NCBI GenBank assembly: GCA_963702685.1
Contig: CAVPDQ010000014.1
Coordinates: 496,001 to 560,000, forward strand
Source of the DNA: AP-15 sp963702685
Lineage (GTDB): Bacteria; Pseudomonadota; Alphaproteobacteria; ATCC43930; CGMCC-115725
Direction: 5' to 3'
DNA length: 64,000 nt
Positions within the stretch are counted from its first letter, which is position 1. Each line of letters starts with the position of its first letter. This document shows positions 45,493-54,343 of this stretch, piece by piece. The position numbers were made by a program, and so were the translations under genes. The notes beneath the pieces were generated by a model. That model saw only the letters and a program-made list of their open reading frames with translations. It ran no database searches and had not been told where the DNA came from.

Positions 45493-47848
45493 TCAGCCGG
45501 CGCTGGCCGCGCGGATCGCGCGCCAGACGCGCTCGGGGGTGGCGGGCATGTCGATGTGGCGGATGCCGTATTCGGAGAGCGCGTCGACCAGCGCGTTCAT
45601 GACCGAAGGAAGCGCGCCGGCGCAGCCGGCCTCGCCGCAGCCCTTGGCGCCCAAGCGGATTGGTCTTGGCCGGGACCGGGTGGAAGGCGCTCTCGAACAT
45701 CGGCGCGTCCTCGGCGCGCGGCATCGCGTAGTCCATATAGGAGCCGGTCAATAATTGGCCGTGCTCGTCATAGACGATGCGCTCGCGCAACGCCTGGCCG
45801 ATCCCCTGCACGATGCCGCCATGCGCCTGGCCGGTGACGAGCAACGGGTTGATGACGACGCCAAAATCGTTGACGAAGGAATAGCGCACGACCTCAACGA
45901 CGCCGGTCTCGGGATCGACCTCGATTTCGGCGATGTGAACGCCATTGGGAAAGGCCGAGGGCGGGCCGTCGCTGATATTGGCGATGTCGAGGCTCTGCGG
46001 CAGCCCCGCCGGCAGTTCGAGCCCGCCGCGGATTTTCTCGGCCAATTCCATGATGTGGACCGAGCGGTCGGTGCCGGCGATGACAAAGCGCCCGGCGCGG
46101 AACTCGATATCGGCCGCCGCCGCTTCCAGCACATGGGCGGCGATCTGCTTGCCGGCCACGATGCATTTGTCGGCGGCCTCGACGATCGCCACCCCGCTCG
46201 TCATCATCGATTTCGAGCCGCCGGTGCCGCCGCCGGCGATCAGCTCGTCGCTGTCGCCCTGCAACAGCCTGATCCGGCCGAACGGGATACCGAGCCGCTG
46301 CGCCAATACCTGCGCGAAAGGCGACCAGTGCCCCTGCCCGTAATCGAGCGTGCCGGTAATGAGGGTCACATCGCCATTCGGCTCGAAGCGGATGCCGCCC
46401 ATCTCGCGGCCGGGGGGCCCGGTCAATTCGAGATAGTCGCTGATGCCGCGCCCGCGCAATTTGCCGCGCGCCCGGCTCTCCGCCTTGCGCGCGGCAAACC
46501 CGTCCCAATCGGCGAGCTCGACCGCATCGGCGAGCACGCCGGCAAAGTCGCCGCTGTCATAGGTGGTGCCGTTCGGCGCCCGGTACGGCATCGCCGCCGC
46601 CGGGATGTGGTTCCTGCGGCGCAATTCGACCCGGTCGATCCCCATTTCGGCGGCGGCGGCCTCGACCAGCCGCTCCATGTAGTAATTGGCTTCGGGCCGC
46701 CCGGCGCCGCGATAGGCGCCGACCGGGGTCGTGTTGGTGAAGACGACCTTGGTCGAGACTTCGATCAGCGGCGTCTTGTAAACCCCGAGCGTGTTCCTGA
46801 CCGCGTTGCGGGTCGGCGGGCCCCCGGCCCCGAAACGGGTCCCGACATTGCCGTGGATGGCGAGGCGCACCGCGAGAAAATTGCCGTCCTTGTCGAGCGC
46901 CAGCTCGGCCTGCGCATCGGCGTCGCGGCCGTGGGTGTCCGAAACAAAGCTGCCCGAGCGCTCGTCGGTCCATTTGACCGGCCGGCCCAGCTCGCGCGCC
47001 GCCGCGAGGATGCAGAAATATTCCGACATGTCGGGCTGCTTCATGCCGAACGAGCCGCCGACCCGCTCGGTCAGGATGCGCACCTGGTCGCGCCCGACGC
47101 CCAGCACCTGCGCGATGTAGTTGCGGAAGCCGAACACCCCCTGGCAGCCGACATGAAGCGTCCAGCGCCGCCGCTCGCCGTCATATTCGGCGATCGCCGA
47201 ACGCGGCTCCATCGCGTTGACGACGATCCGGTTGTTTCTGAGCCGCAGCTTTGTGACATGCGCCGCGCTCGCGAAGGCGGCGGCGACCTTGTCGCTGTCG
47301 CCAAAATGGAAATCGAGCCCGACATTGGCGGGGACATCATCGTAGAGGATGGGCGCCTCGGGCGCGTCGGCGAGCGCCGGCTCGGTCACCGCCGGCAGCG
47401 CCTCGATATCGAGCGCCACCAGCTCGGCGGCGTCCTTGGCCTGTTCCACGGTAAGGGCGACGACCGCAGCGACCGCCTCGCCGACATGCCGCACCTTGTC
47501 GGCGGGCAGCGCATGGCGCGTCGGGCTCAGCATTGGGGTCCCGTCGCGGTTGTTCATGACCTGGCGCGGCGGCAATGCCCCGATCCCGCCCGCCGCCAGC
47601 TCGGCCGCGGTATAGACCGCGAGCACCCCCGGCATCGCTCGCGCCGCCACGGTGTCGATGCCGCGGATCATCCCGTGCGCCATGTGGCTCCTGACCATCA
47701 CCGCGTAAGCCTGCCCCGGCAGGCTGACATCGTCGGCGTAATGCCCTTGGCCCTTCAGCAAGACCGGGTCTTCCGAGCGCGGCACCGGCTGGCCCACGGC
47801 AAAGCGCTCGTCGAAGCCGAGCACGTCCGGATCGATGGCGTCATTCAT
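45493..47848 (-). pseudogene. xanthine dehydrogenase/CO dehydrogenase-family molybdopterin subunit (form-II CoxL), one late frameshift
   Basis: Large catalytic subunit, about 784 residues after removing one C near 45650; the corrected end reads KGCGEAGCAGALPSVMNALV...MPATPERVWRAIRAAS. The N-terminal region QPVPRSEDPVLLKGQGHYAD and the active-site motif GAYRGAGRPEANYYMERLVE identify the AYRGAGR (form II) type rather than true CO dehydrogenase (AYRCSFR). Molybdopterin-binding Gln/Gly motifs include GGSFGMKQPDMSEY and TGTLDYGQGHWSPFAQVLAQ. No FAD (CoxM) or iron-sulfur (CoxS) subunit is adjacent. Probably hydroxylates an aromatic or heterocyclic substrate. Confidence 0.85.
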
Positions 47849-47928
47849 GCTTCACCTCATCTTTTGCGCATCTGCGTCGGTTTGCGTCAGGATATAGCCT
47901 ACCGCGTCTCGGCAGGACGGAAATCAGG

Positions 47929-49012
47929 ATGAGCGACGCCAAACCACAACTTTATCGCGCCCTCGCCATAGAATTGGCCGCCTTGCTCGCAGGCGAGAGC
48001 GACCCGGTCGCCAACGCCGCCAACGCCGCGGCGCTGATCCGGCACGAGCTTCCCGACCTCAACTGGGCCGGATTTTATTTTCGCCGCGGCAACGAGCTGG
48101 TCCTGGGTCCGTTCCAGGGGAAGCCCGCCTGTGTGCGCATTGCCATCGGCGAAGGCGTGTGCGGCACGGCCGCGGCGCAGGGCCGTTCGGTATTGGTCGC
48201 CGATGTCCACGATTTTCCGGGCCACATCGCCTGCGATCCGGATTCGCGCTCGGAGCTGGTCGTGCCGCTGATCGAGGATGGCGTGGTGGTAGGCGTGCTC
48301 GACCTCGACAGCCCGCTTGCCGCCCGGTTCGACGAGGCCGACCGGGAGGGCTGCGAGGCGCTGGCGGCGCTGCTCGTCGCACACCATCGTCGGCCGCCGC
48401 CGGAGGATGCCGAAGACATCGATCCCGATTCAGGATGCCGGCTGCCGCTGCCGCGCCGCGACGACCTCGACGAGGAGGGGCGGCGCACCTACGACCGGCT
48501 CGCCGACCCCGAAGGCGGCACCTTGCGCGGGCTCAAAGGGCCGGGCGGCATCCAATTGCACAGCCCGGAATTGTCGCGCCGCTCGCGCCCGGTCAACCAT
48601 TATCTGCGCTACGAAGCGGGGCTCGGCGGCCGGGTGCGCGAGCTGGCGATCCTGGCAACCGCGCGCGAGCACGACAACGCGTTCGAATGGGCCGCGCACG
48701 AGCCCGCCGCCCTCGCCGAAGGCATTTCGCCTGAGATCATCGACCTCGTCCGCTGGCGCAGCGCCACGACCGCGCTCGCCGAGCCCGACGCCGTCGTTAT
48801 CGACCTCGCCCGCGAAATCTTCGCCGCCCGCCGGCTCAGCCCGCAAACCTACGCCCGCGCCCTGCGCGCAATTCGGCCGCCGCCAGCTCGTCGATCTCGT
48901 CGCGCTGATCGGCAACTACGCCGCCACCGCCGCCCTCCTGACCGCCTTCGCCATGCAGCCCGATGAAGGGCACCCCGCTCCGCTGCCCGGTCTATTTATT
49001 TCCGGCAGGTGA
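47929..49012 (+). pseudogene. free-methionine-R-sulfoxide reductase (GAF) fused to carboxymuconolactone-decarboxylase-like domain, one frameshift
   Basis: Residues 1-150 form an fRMsr-type GAF domain: DLNWAGFYF, GKPACVRIAIGEGVCGTAAA, HIACDPDSRSELVVPLI. The three redox cysteines (68, 78, 102) are all present. Residues about 165-360 are a CMD-like domain: LPRRDDLDEEGRRTYDRLAD, NHYLRYEAGLGGRVRELAIL, EWAAHEPAALAEGISPEII; it lacks the AhpD CxxC. Near 48870 one extra A shifts the frame; corrected it reads ALRAFGRRQLVDLVALIGNY to a stop at 49012. The two domains are normally separate proteins. Confidence 0.8.
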
Positions 49013-49084
49013 CGTCGCGCGATGTTCCTGGTTTGTACGATTAGCGTATACCTATAACTTTAATCGTGTTATGGTTTGCTCACG
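49013..49084. promoter_or_regulatory. AT-rich promoter-like segment before the TcmP gene
   Basis: The stretch TTGTACGATTAGCGTATACC followed by TATAACTTTAAT is conspicuously AT-rich for this window and contains the palindrome GTATAC. It probably carries the cassette promoter and the left edge of imported DNA; exact -35/-10 boxes cannot be fixed (best pair TTGTAC/TATAAC has a short 14 bp spacer). Confidence 0.35.
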
Positions 49085-50004
49085 ATGGAATGCGATGACG
49101 ACAAGCTTCCGCTTTCGGAAGTGGGCGAATGGGCGATCGAGAAGCACGAGCGCCTACGCCGCTACGTCAGCATTACCCGCGCGGTGCGAAAAAAGTGGCT
49201 GACGCCAATGCGGACTGGCTTGGTGCCAGCAGGAGCAACCTACATCGATCTTTTCTGCGGACCCGGTCGTTCCCGAATTCGCGATACAGATCGTGTGATC
49301 GATGGCAGCCCTGTGGTGGCCGCGAGTGTCGCCGCCGCGGGGGGCGCCCCGTTCAGCAAGGTATTGCTCGCGGACCTCGATCCGCTCCTAGTACACGCTG
49401 CGTGCGCTCGTCTTGCTGCCCGTGGGATTGCCGCGGATTGTTTCGTGGGTCGTGCGAGCGAGACGGCCAAGGAGATCGTGAAAAACCTCAATCGCCACGG
49501 GCTACATTTTGCCTTCCTCGATCCTTTCAATCTTGGGGATCTTGCCTTCACGGCGCTTGAGCAACTCGCCAATTGAACCGGATGGACATGCTGGTCCACG
49601 TCAGCGTCCAGGATCTTCAACGCAACCTGCGGCGGAATATCGAACGCGAAGACAGTGCCCTCGATCGGTTCGCGCCTGGCTGGCGGCAGCACGTCGACGT
49701 CGGCGCCCGGGATGACGTGATCCGAGCTGCGATATTCGATCACTGGGTCGGGCTTATCCGCGGCCTCGACATGCAACCCTCTCAGGGCATCGAGCTCGTA
49801 TCCGGCGAAGGAAATCAGCGCCTGTACTGGCTCGTTCTGGTCGCGCGCCACAAGCGGGCTGGTGAGCTGTGGGACAAGATTCGAAACATCAGCAGGCAGG
49901 GGCGGCTCTTCGAGATCCGGCGCGGGGGAAATTATGGCGACGGCAACGAAGATCGAGTGGACGGAGATGACCTGGAACCCGGTTACCGGGTGCACGAAAA
50001 TTAG
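49085..50004 (+). pseudogene. tcmP: three-Cys-motif partner protein TcmP, one frameshift
   Basis: About 306 residues when one base is restored at 49573: LPLSEVGEWAIEKHERLRRY, a methyltransferase-like Rossmann motif YIDLFCGPGRSR (about 53-64), FLDPFNLGDLAFTALEQLAN, then LNRMDMLVHVSVQDLQRNLR and a C-terminus KRAGELWDKIRNISRQGRLF. This is the TcmP family, named for its genetic link with three-Cys (DUF5131/Gp37-Gp68) proteins, and such a gene overlaps its 3' end by 71 bp. This is the one clear case where a base is missing (or two are extra) rather than one added. Composition is less GC-biased than its surroundings. Confidence 0.82.
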
Positions 50005-50653
50005 TCACGGCTGCAAGCACTGCTACGCCGAGCGGATGGCTAAACGACTGCACGCGATGGGCGCGCCCCGCTACGCAAATGAATTCAAGCCCACGCTGCA
50101 CGAAGATTTGGTTGATTTGCCGCGCGGCTGGCACCAGCCGCGGCTGGTGTTCGTGAACTCGATGAGCGACCTGTTTCACGAGGATGTGCCGCTAGACTTC
50201 ATTCGGCGCGTGTTCGGTACGATAACCGCCTGCCAGCAGCACACATTCCAGATCCTGACAAAGCGAGGTGAGCGCCTGGCAGAGCTCGCCAATGTGCTGC
50301 CATGGCCGAAAAACGTATGGATGGGTGTGAGCATCGAGAGCTTGCGAGTGGTCGATCGCACCCGCTACCTGCGAGCGGTCCCCGCTACTGTGCGCTTCTT
50401 GTCGTGCGAGCCGCTCTTAGGTCCCCTTGAGTTACTTCCACTTGAGGGAGTGCATTGGGTAATTGTTGGGGGTGAGAGCGGGCCGCACGCTCGACCGATG
50501 CGTCCGGAATGGGTCACCTCCATCCTCGAACAGTGCCGCAGTGCAGAGGTGCCGTTCTTTTTTAAGCAATGGGGAGGAGTGCGTAAGGATCGCACCGGCC
50601 GGCAGTTGTATGGACGAACTTTCGACGAAATGCCCTCGATCGCGGCGGCCTAA
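49934..50653 (+). CDS. DUF5131 (phage Gp37/Gp68) three-cysteine protein
   Basis: 239 residues. The N-terminus has Cys20, Cys27 and Cys30 in TGCTKISHGCKHCYAERMAK, a CX6CX2C arrangement resembling an iron-sulfur/radical-SAM-like cluster site. A TIM-barrel-like core follows (LVFVNSMSDLFHEDVPLDFI, FQILTKRGERL, WVIVGGESGPHARPM, PFFFKQWGG). GGGGGAAATT precedes ATG 49934. It is known in phages and scattered bacteria, typically beside TcmP; the chemistry is undefined, probably modification of nucleic acid or a base. Intact here. Confidence 0.87.
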   Translation: MATATKIEWTEMTWNPVTGCTKISHGCKHCYAERMAKRLHAMGAPRYANEFKPTLHEDLVDLPRGWHQPRLVFVNSMSDLFHEDVPLDFIRRVFGTITACQQHTFQILTKRGERLAELANVLPWPKNVWMGVSIESLRVVDRTRYLRAVPATVRFLSCEPLLGPLELLPLEGVHWVIVGGESGPHARPMRPEWVTSILEQCRSAEVPFFFKQWGGVRKDRTGRQLYGRTFDEMPSIAAA

Positions 50654-50684
50654 CGAATCCGTCTGCGGGCGCGTGGCCTTGCCC

Positions 50685-50729
50685 AGTCAGGTAGCGGACC
50701 AGGACGTTGGTATCGACGGCGATCCTCAC
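50685..50729 (-). pseudogene. 5' stub of a VapC-type PIN toxin
   Basis: GTG 50729 overlaps the antitoxin stop, and 15 codons read VRIAVDTNVLVRYLT, the exact start of VapC with its first catalytic Asp. After that the sequence is unrelated (GQGHAPADGFVRPP), marking the junction with the TcmP/DUF5131 segment. Confidence 0.75.
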
Positions 50730-50974
50730 CGGCCGTTGCCCGCCTCGATCGCCTCCCGCATTTCTTCGAGCGAGACCGGCCGCTGCCCCGGTCGGCGCAA
50801 CGCGCCGCGCAGGTCCTTGATATCGCCCTGAGCTGCGGCGGCGACCAGCTCGACCCGCCCGTTCTCCAACAGCGAGAGGCTGACCTTGGCGCCGGCCCTC
50901 ACGCCGAGATGGTCCAACACCGCGCGCCGCAGGGTGACTTGTCCCTTCGCGGTGACTGTCAGTTCGAGCGCCAT
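50726..50974 (-). CDS. AbrB/MazE/SpoVT-type antitoxin (VapB)
   Basis: 82 residues. The swapped-hairpin DNA-binding domain is LTVTAKGQVTLRRAVLDHLG, followed by VRAGAKVSLSLLENGRVEL; the C-terminal tail SLEEMREAIEAG is the toxin-binding part. It is intact, although its VapC partner is cut to 15 codons. A possible promoter on the minus strand is TTGTCG, 17 bp, TAACTT (about 50999-51027). Confidence 0.85.
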   Translation of the reverse strand: MALELTVTAKGQVTLRRAVLDHLGVRAGAKVSLSLLENGRVELVAAAAQGDIKDLRGALRRPGQRPVSLEEMREAIEAGNGR

Positions 50975-51185
50975 CGCCGCCCCGCGTAGCCTTTGGCGAA
51001 TAAGTTAAGGCTCTAACTACCTTACGACAAGCGAGATCAGCGACCTCAGTCACCCTATACTGGAGCTTGAGCAGACGACGCGCCTCTTGCGCCCGATCCC
51101 GGCCGGACGCCGGCGTTGCCGCGATGGTGATTGACCGGCGCCCGGTGCGCTGGCCAAATTCGGCACAGCCGAGAGGAGAGATCGC

Positions 51186-52459
51186 ATGTCCGAGCGAGCG
51201 CCGTTTCTGAATACCGCCTACAGCGCCTATCACCACCGCGAGCGGCCGGCGGCGGACGCGGAATTGACCCGGGTCGGGCCGGGCACGCCGTGCGGCGAAT
51301 ATCTGCGCCGGTTTTGGCAGCCGGTGATCTTGTCGAGCGAATTGGGCGAGCTGCCGCGGCGGCTGCGCATCCTCGGCGAGGACCTCGTCGCCTTTCGCGA
51401 CAAGAGCGGTGCGGTGGGCCTCCTCGAATTGCATTGCCCGCATCGCGGCACCTCGCTCGAATTCGGGCTCGTCGGCGAAAAGGGCATCCGCTGCTGCTAT
51501 CACGGCTGGCTCTTCGACACCGACGGCACGATCCTCGAAACGCCGGGCGAGCCGGCCGACAGCACGCTCAAAGACCGGCTCTTTCACGGCGCCTATCCGG
51601 TGCAGGAGCACCAGGGCCTGGTCTTCGCCTATATGGGGCCGCCCGACAAAAAGCCGCCCTTCCCGATCCTCGACACCTGGGACCTGCCCGGCTACCGCCA
51701 GATCGCCCGCGCGCCGACGGTGTGGGAATGCAACTGGCTGCAGGTCAAGGAAAACAGCATGGACCCGGCGCATCTCGCCTTTCTCCACACGCTGCCGGGC
51801 AGCGAGGGGTTTACCGAGGATTTCGAAGGAGCTCGGCGAGTGGGACTGGATGGAGACCCCGGTCGGCATGGTCTATATCGACACCCGCCGGCAGGGCGAG
51901 CGGGTCTGGGTGCGGGTCGCCGATTTCATCCTGCCCAACATCCACCAGTTCCCGCCGAATGCCGACCCGATGGCGCCGCGCAACTCGGTCAACCGGCCGA
52001 TGGCGACGACCTGGGCGGTGCCGCTCGACGACACCCACACGATGCAGATCGGCTATTACCGGGCGCCCGAGGGCCGCGAGTTCCGCCAGGGCGCCGGCTT
52101 CGGCCAGGATGCGAGCCGGCCCTATGCCGAGCGCCAGCGCATCCCCGGCGATTACGACGCGCAGGTCGAGCATCCACGGCGGCACGGCGCGGCACGGGCT
52201 CGAGCACCTCGCCGCCACCGACCGCGGCATCATCATGATGCGCAACCTGATCCGCCGCGGCATCCGCATGGTGGCGAACGGCGAAGACCCGGATTCGCCC
52301 TTGCTGCGCAACGGCGCTGCCGTTGCGACCTATGGCCACGACCGGGTGGTCGCCGGCATCCCTGCCCTCGGCACCGCGGATGCCGACAAGCAGCTCTTGC
52401 GCGAGGTCGCGCGCAACGTCGTCGCGCAGACGGTCGCCGCCGGCTCGGTCGAGGCGTGA
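51186..52459 (+). pseudogene. Rieske aromatic-ring oxygenase alpha subunit, two frameshifts
   Basis: About 423 residues after removing single bases near 51828 and 52168. Rieske ligands: CPHRGTSLEFG and CCYHGWLFD; mononuclear iron site: NSMDPAHLAFLHTLPG. The three segments read ...GSEGFTEDFE / ELGEWDWMETPVGMVYIDTR / IHGGTARHGLEHLAATDRGI...VAQTVAAGSVEA. This is the phthalate/phenoxybenzoate-like branch of Rieske oxygenases, which hydroxylate or demethylate aromatic acids using a separate reductase, absent here. GAGAGGAGA lies before the ATG. As written only the Rieske half would be produced. Confidence 0.83.
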
Positions 52460-52478
52460 GGATAGAGCGAAGCCCGAC

Positions 52479-52949
52479 ATGAGCCTCGAAGGCGGCTGCG
52501 CCTGCGGTGATATCCGTTATCGGCTGACTGCCCAGCCGATGATCGTCCATGCCTGCCATTGCCGCGATTGCCAAAGGCTGACCGGCAGCGCCTTCGCGCT
52601 CAATCTGTGGATCGAGCGAAAGCTTGTCGAAGTGAGCGGCGGCGCGCCGGTCGCCTTCCGGATACCGCCGGGGTCGAGCGGCAAGCCGCACGACGTATTC
52701 GCCTGCGGCAAATGCGGCACGTATCTATGGAACAAGTACCATGCCGCGCCCGGCGACACGGTGTTGTTGTGCGGCGGCACGCTCGACGACCCGGCTGCGG
52801 TTGCGCCCGACATCCACATCTTCACCCGCAGCAAGCTCCCGTGGGTCGAGCTTCCGGCGGGCGCGCGCACCTTCGACGCGTTCTACCGGATCAGCGAAGT
52901 CTGGCCGCCCGAAAGCCTGGCGCGTTGGCGGCAGCTCATCGCAGGCTGA
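52479..52949 (+). CDS. GFA family (Mss4-like fold) zinc protein
   Basis: 156 residues. Zinc ligands: GGCACGDIRY, HACHCRDCQRLTGSAF and FACGKCGTYLW. This is the glutathione-dependent formaldehyde-activating enzyme family, most members of which have no proven activity. It lies 19 bp after the Rieske gene on the same strand. A role in handling formaldehyde released by aromatic O-demethylation would fit, but this is an inference. Confidence 0.85.
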   Translation: MSLEGGCACGDIRYRLTAQPMIVHACHCRDCQRLTGSAFALNLWIERKLVEVSGGAPVAFRIPPGSSGKPHDVFACGKCGTYLWNKYHAAPGDTVLLCGGTLDDPAAVAPDIHIFTRSKLPWVELPAGARTFDAFYRISEVWPPESLARWRQLIAG

Positions 52950-53022
52950 CAGGACGGCCGTGCCGGCGCCGGCCGCCAAACCGCCCGGAATTTGCACCGG
53001 CCTTCCAATCTTCGTCTTGCGC

Positions 53023-53580
53023 GGGGGAACGGGGTCAGGGGGGGGGGAAACGGGGTCAGGGGGGGAAACGGGGTCAGAGTGAATTTCATACGCACTAGGA
53101 GGCGCGATAGGGAGAAGGGGGGGAGTGGCAGTATAATAGGTGGTACGGAACCCAAATTTCTGCAGGGGGGGAAACGGGGTCAGGGGGGAAACGGGGTCAG
53201 AGTGAATTTCATACGCACTTGCCGCCGATCCGAGAACGGGGCGAAGCCGCGCGGCATAAAAGGTTGTCCCGCGCCCGATCTACGCCGCGCATACCGCGCG
53301 GATCATTCTCCTGCCAGACGAGCCCCTACCGGGTGATAATCGCGCCGCATACCTGACCAATGGCCGCAGACCCGCGGTCTGAGACCGCTTCCCCACAGAA
53401 ATTAGACTCGACCCTGTTTCTCTTCTGTTTCTCCCACGCGTGGGAGACGGGGTTGGCTGCCATGTTTCGGCCGAGACCGAAGCCATTCGGGGAAACGGGG
53501 TCAGAGTGAATTTCAGGGAAACGGAGAAAACGGGTCAGAGTGAATTTCTGCGGGAGAAAACGGGTCAGAATGAATTTCGG
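53023..53580. repeat. cluster of G-rich repeats (GGGGAAACGGGGTCAG type)
   Basis: At least eight copies of GGGGAAACGGGGTCAG or close variants, several continuing AGTGAATTTC, occur at about 53023, 53042, 53060, 53164, 53182, 53489, 53516 and 53551. A 55 bp block (two repeats plus AGTGAATTTCATACGCACT) is itself duplicated at 53044-53097 and 53165-53219. A diverged inverted form lies near 53399-53420. Similar repeats are known around REP-associated tyrosine transposases, but no such gene is here. No protein gene is supported between 52950 and 53742. Confidence 0.8.
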
Positions 53581-53761
53581 TGCGACGGGGGAAATCCGGG
53601 CCGGATACCCGATCTATGATTAGACCGCGGGTCTGCGGCCATTGGTCAGGTATGCGGCGCGATTATCACCCGGTCGGGGCTCGTCTGGCGGGAGAATCGT
53701 CCGCGCGGCAGGCGCGGCGCAGATCGGGCGCGGGACAACCTTTTATGCTGCGCGCGGCTTC
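53243..53761. repeat. ~140 bp imperfect inverted repeat
   Basis: Left arm 53243-53380 and right arm 53622-53761 are reverse complements with roughly ten mismatches: both contain GCATAAAAGGTTGTCCCGCG, CAGACGAGCCCC, GGGTGATAATCGCGCCGCAT and GGCCGCAGACCCGCGGTCT. The right arm includes the last codons of higA, so the left arm looks like an inverted copy of the higA 3' flank. The 241 bp between the arms carries G-rich repeats. Confidence 0.85.
53455..53484. repeat. 30 bp direct repeat, left copy
   Basis: GGCTGCCATGTTTCGGCCGA followed by GACCGAAGCC; identical to 54380-54409. It contains the internal palindrome TTCGGCCGAGACCGAA. The two copies bracket the higBA genes. Confidence 0.8.
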
Positions 53762-54036
53762 ACCTCGTTCTCGATCCTCTTGCCGAATGCCGCGGCGGCC
53801 GTGTGCAATTCATAGTCACGTTGCATATTGAGCCAGAATTCCGGCGACGTGTCGAAATAACGCGCGAGGCGCAGCGCCGTCTCGCCGGTGATTGCGCGCT
53901 TCTCCGCAATAATCGCTTGAATCCGCGTCACCGGCACGCCGATATCCTTGGCGAGCCGGTATGCGGTGATGCCGAGGGGCTGCATGAGCTCCTCGCGCAG
54001 CTGCTCTCCGGGATGGATCGGCGGCAAGTCGCGCAT
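53743..54036 (-). CDS. higA: HigA antitoxin
   Basis: 97 residues. MRDLPPIHPGEQLREELMQP opens the HigA family, with the helix-turn-helix ITAYRLAKDIGVPVTRIQAI and TGETALRLARYFDTSPEFWL. It represses the operon and neutralises HigB. It follows higB by 15 bp (toxin-first order). The last codons fall in the right arm of the 140 bp inverted repeat, so the stop region may be rearranged, though the length is normal. Confidence 0.92.
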   Translation of the reverse strand: MRDLPPIHPGEQLREELMQPLGITAYRLAKDIGVPVTRIQAIIAEKRAITGETALRLARYFDTSPEFWLNMQRDYELHTAAAAFGKRIENEVKPRAA

Positions 54037-54051
54037 GATGGTGGGTCACCC

Positions 54052-54333
54052 TCAATGGTAATCGACGATCTCGACCCGCTGCGCATCTCCGCTGCACCAA
54101 ACAAAGCAGATGCGCCATTGATCGTTGATGCGGATGCTGTGCTGACCCACCCGGTCGCCGCGCAACGCCTCCAACCGATTGCCGGGCGGAGCGGCCAAGT
54201 CGCGCAGCTCGGTCGCCTGATGAACCTGCATGAGCTTCCGCTGCGCAACCCGCTGCACACCCTGCGCCAGCCGTCGCGCGAACCGGCCATGAAACAACGC
54301 CTCGGCATCGCGATCGGCGAACGAGCGGATCAT
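54052..54333 (-). CDS. higB: HigB toxin (RelE superfamily)
   Basis: 93 residues, full length. MIRSFADRDAEALFHGRFAR, then AQRKLMQVHQATELRDLAAP, GNRLEALRGDRVGQHSIRIN and WRICFVWCSGDAQRVEIVDYH match the HigB/RelE ribosome-dependent mRNA interferase. It is the only complete toxin-antitoxin pair in the window. Confidence 0.92.
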   Translation of the reverse strand: MIRSFADRDAEALFHGRFARRLAQGVQRVAQRKLMQVHQATELRDLAAPPGNRLEALRGDRVGQHSIRINDQWRICFVWCSGDAQRVEIVDYH

Positions 54334-54343
54334 GCACTCAGGT

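Noticed and set aside
45755..47932. 725-codon plus-strand open frame
   Set aside because: Antisense to the CoxL gene, which has clear motifs on the minus strand.
53023..53580. Possible CRISPR array
   Set aside because: The repeats are G-rich, unequal in spacing and length, include inverted forms, and no cas gene is present.
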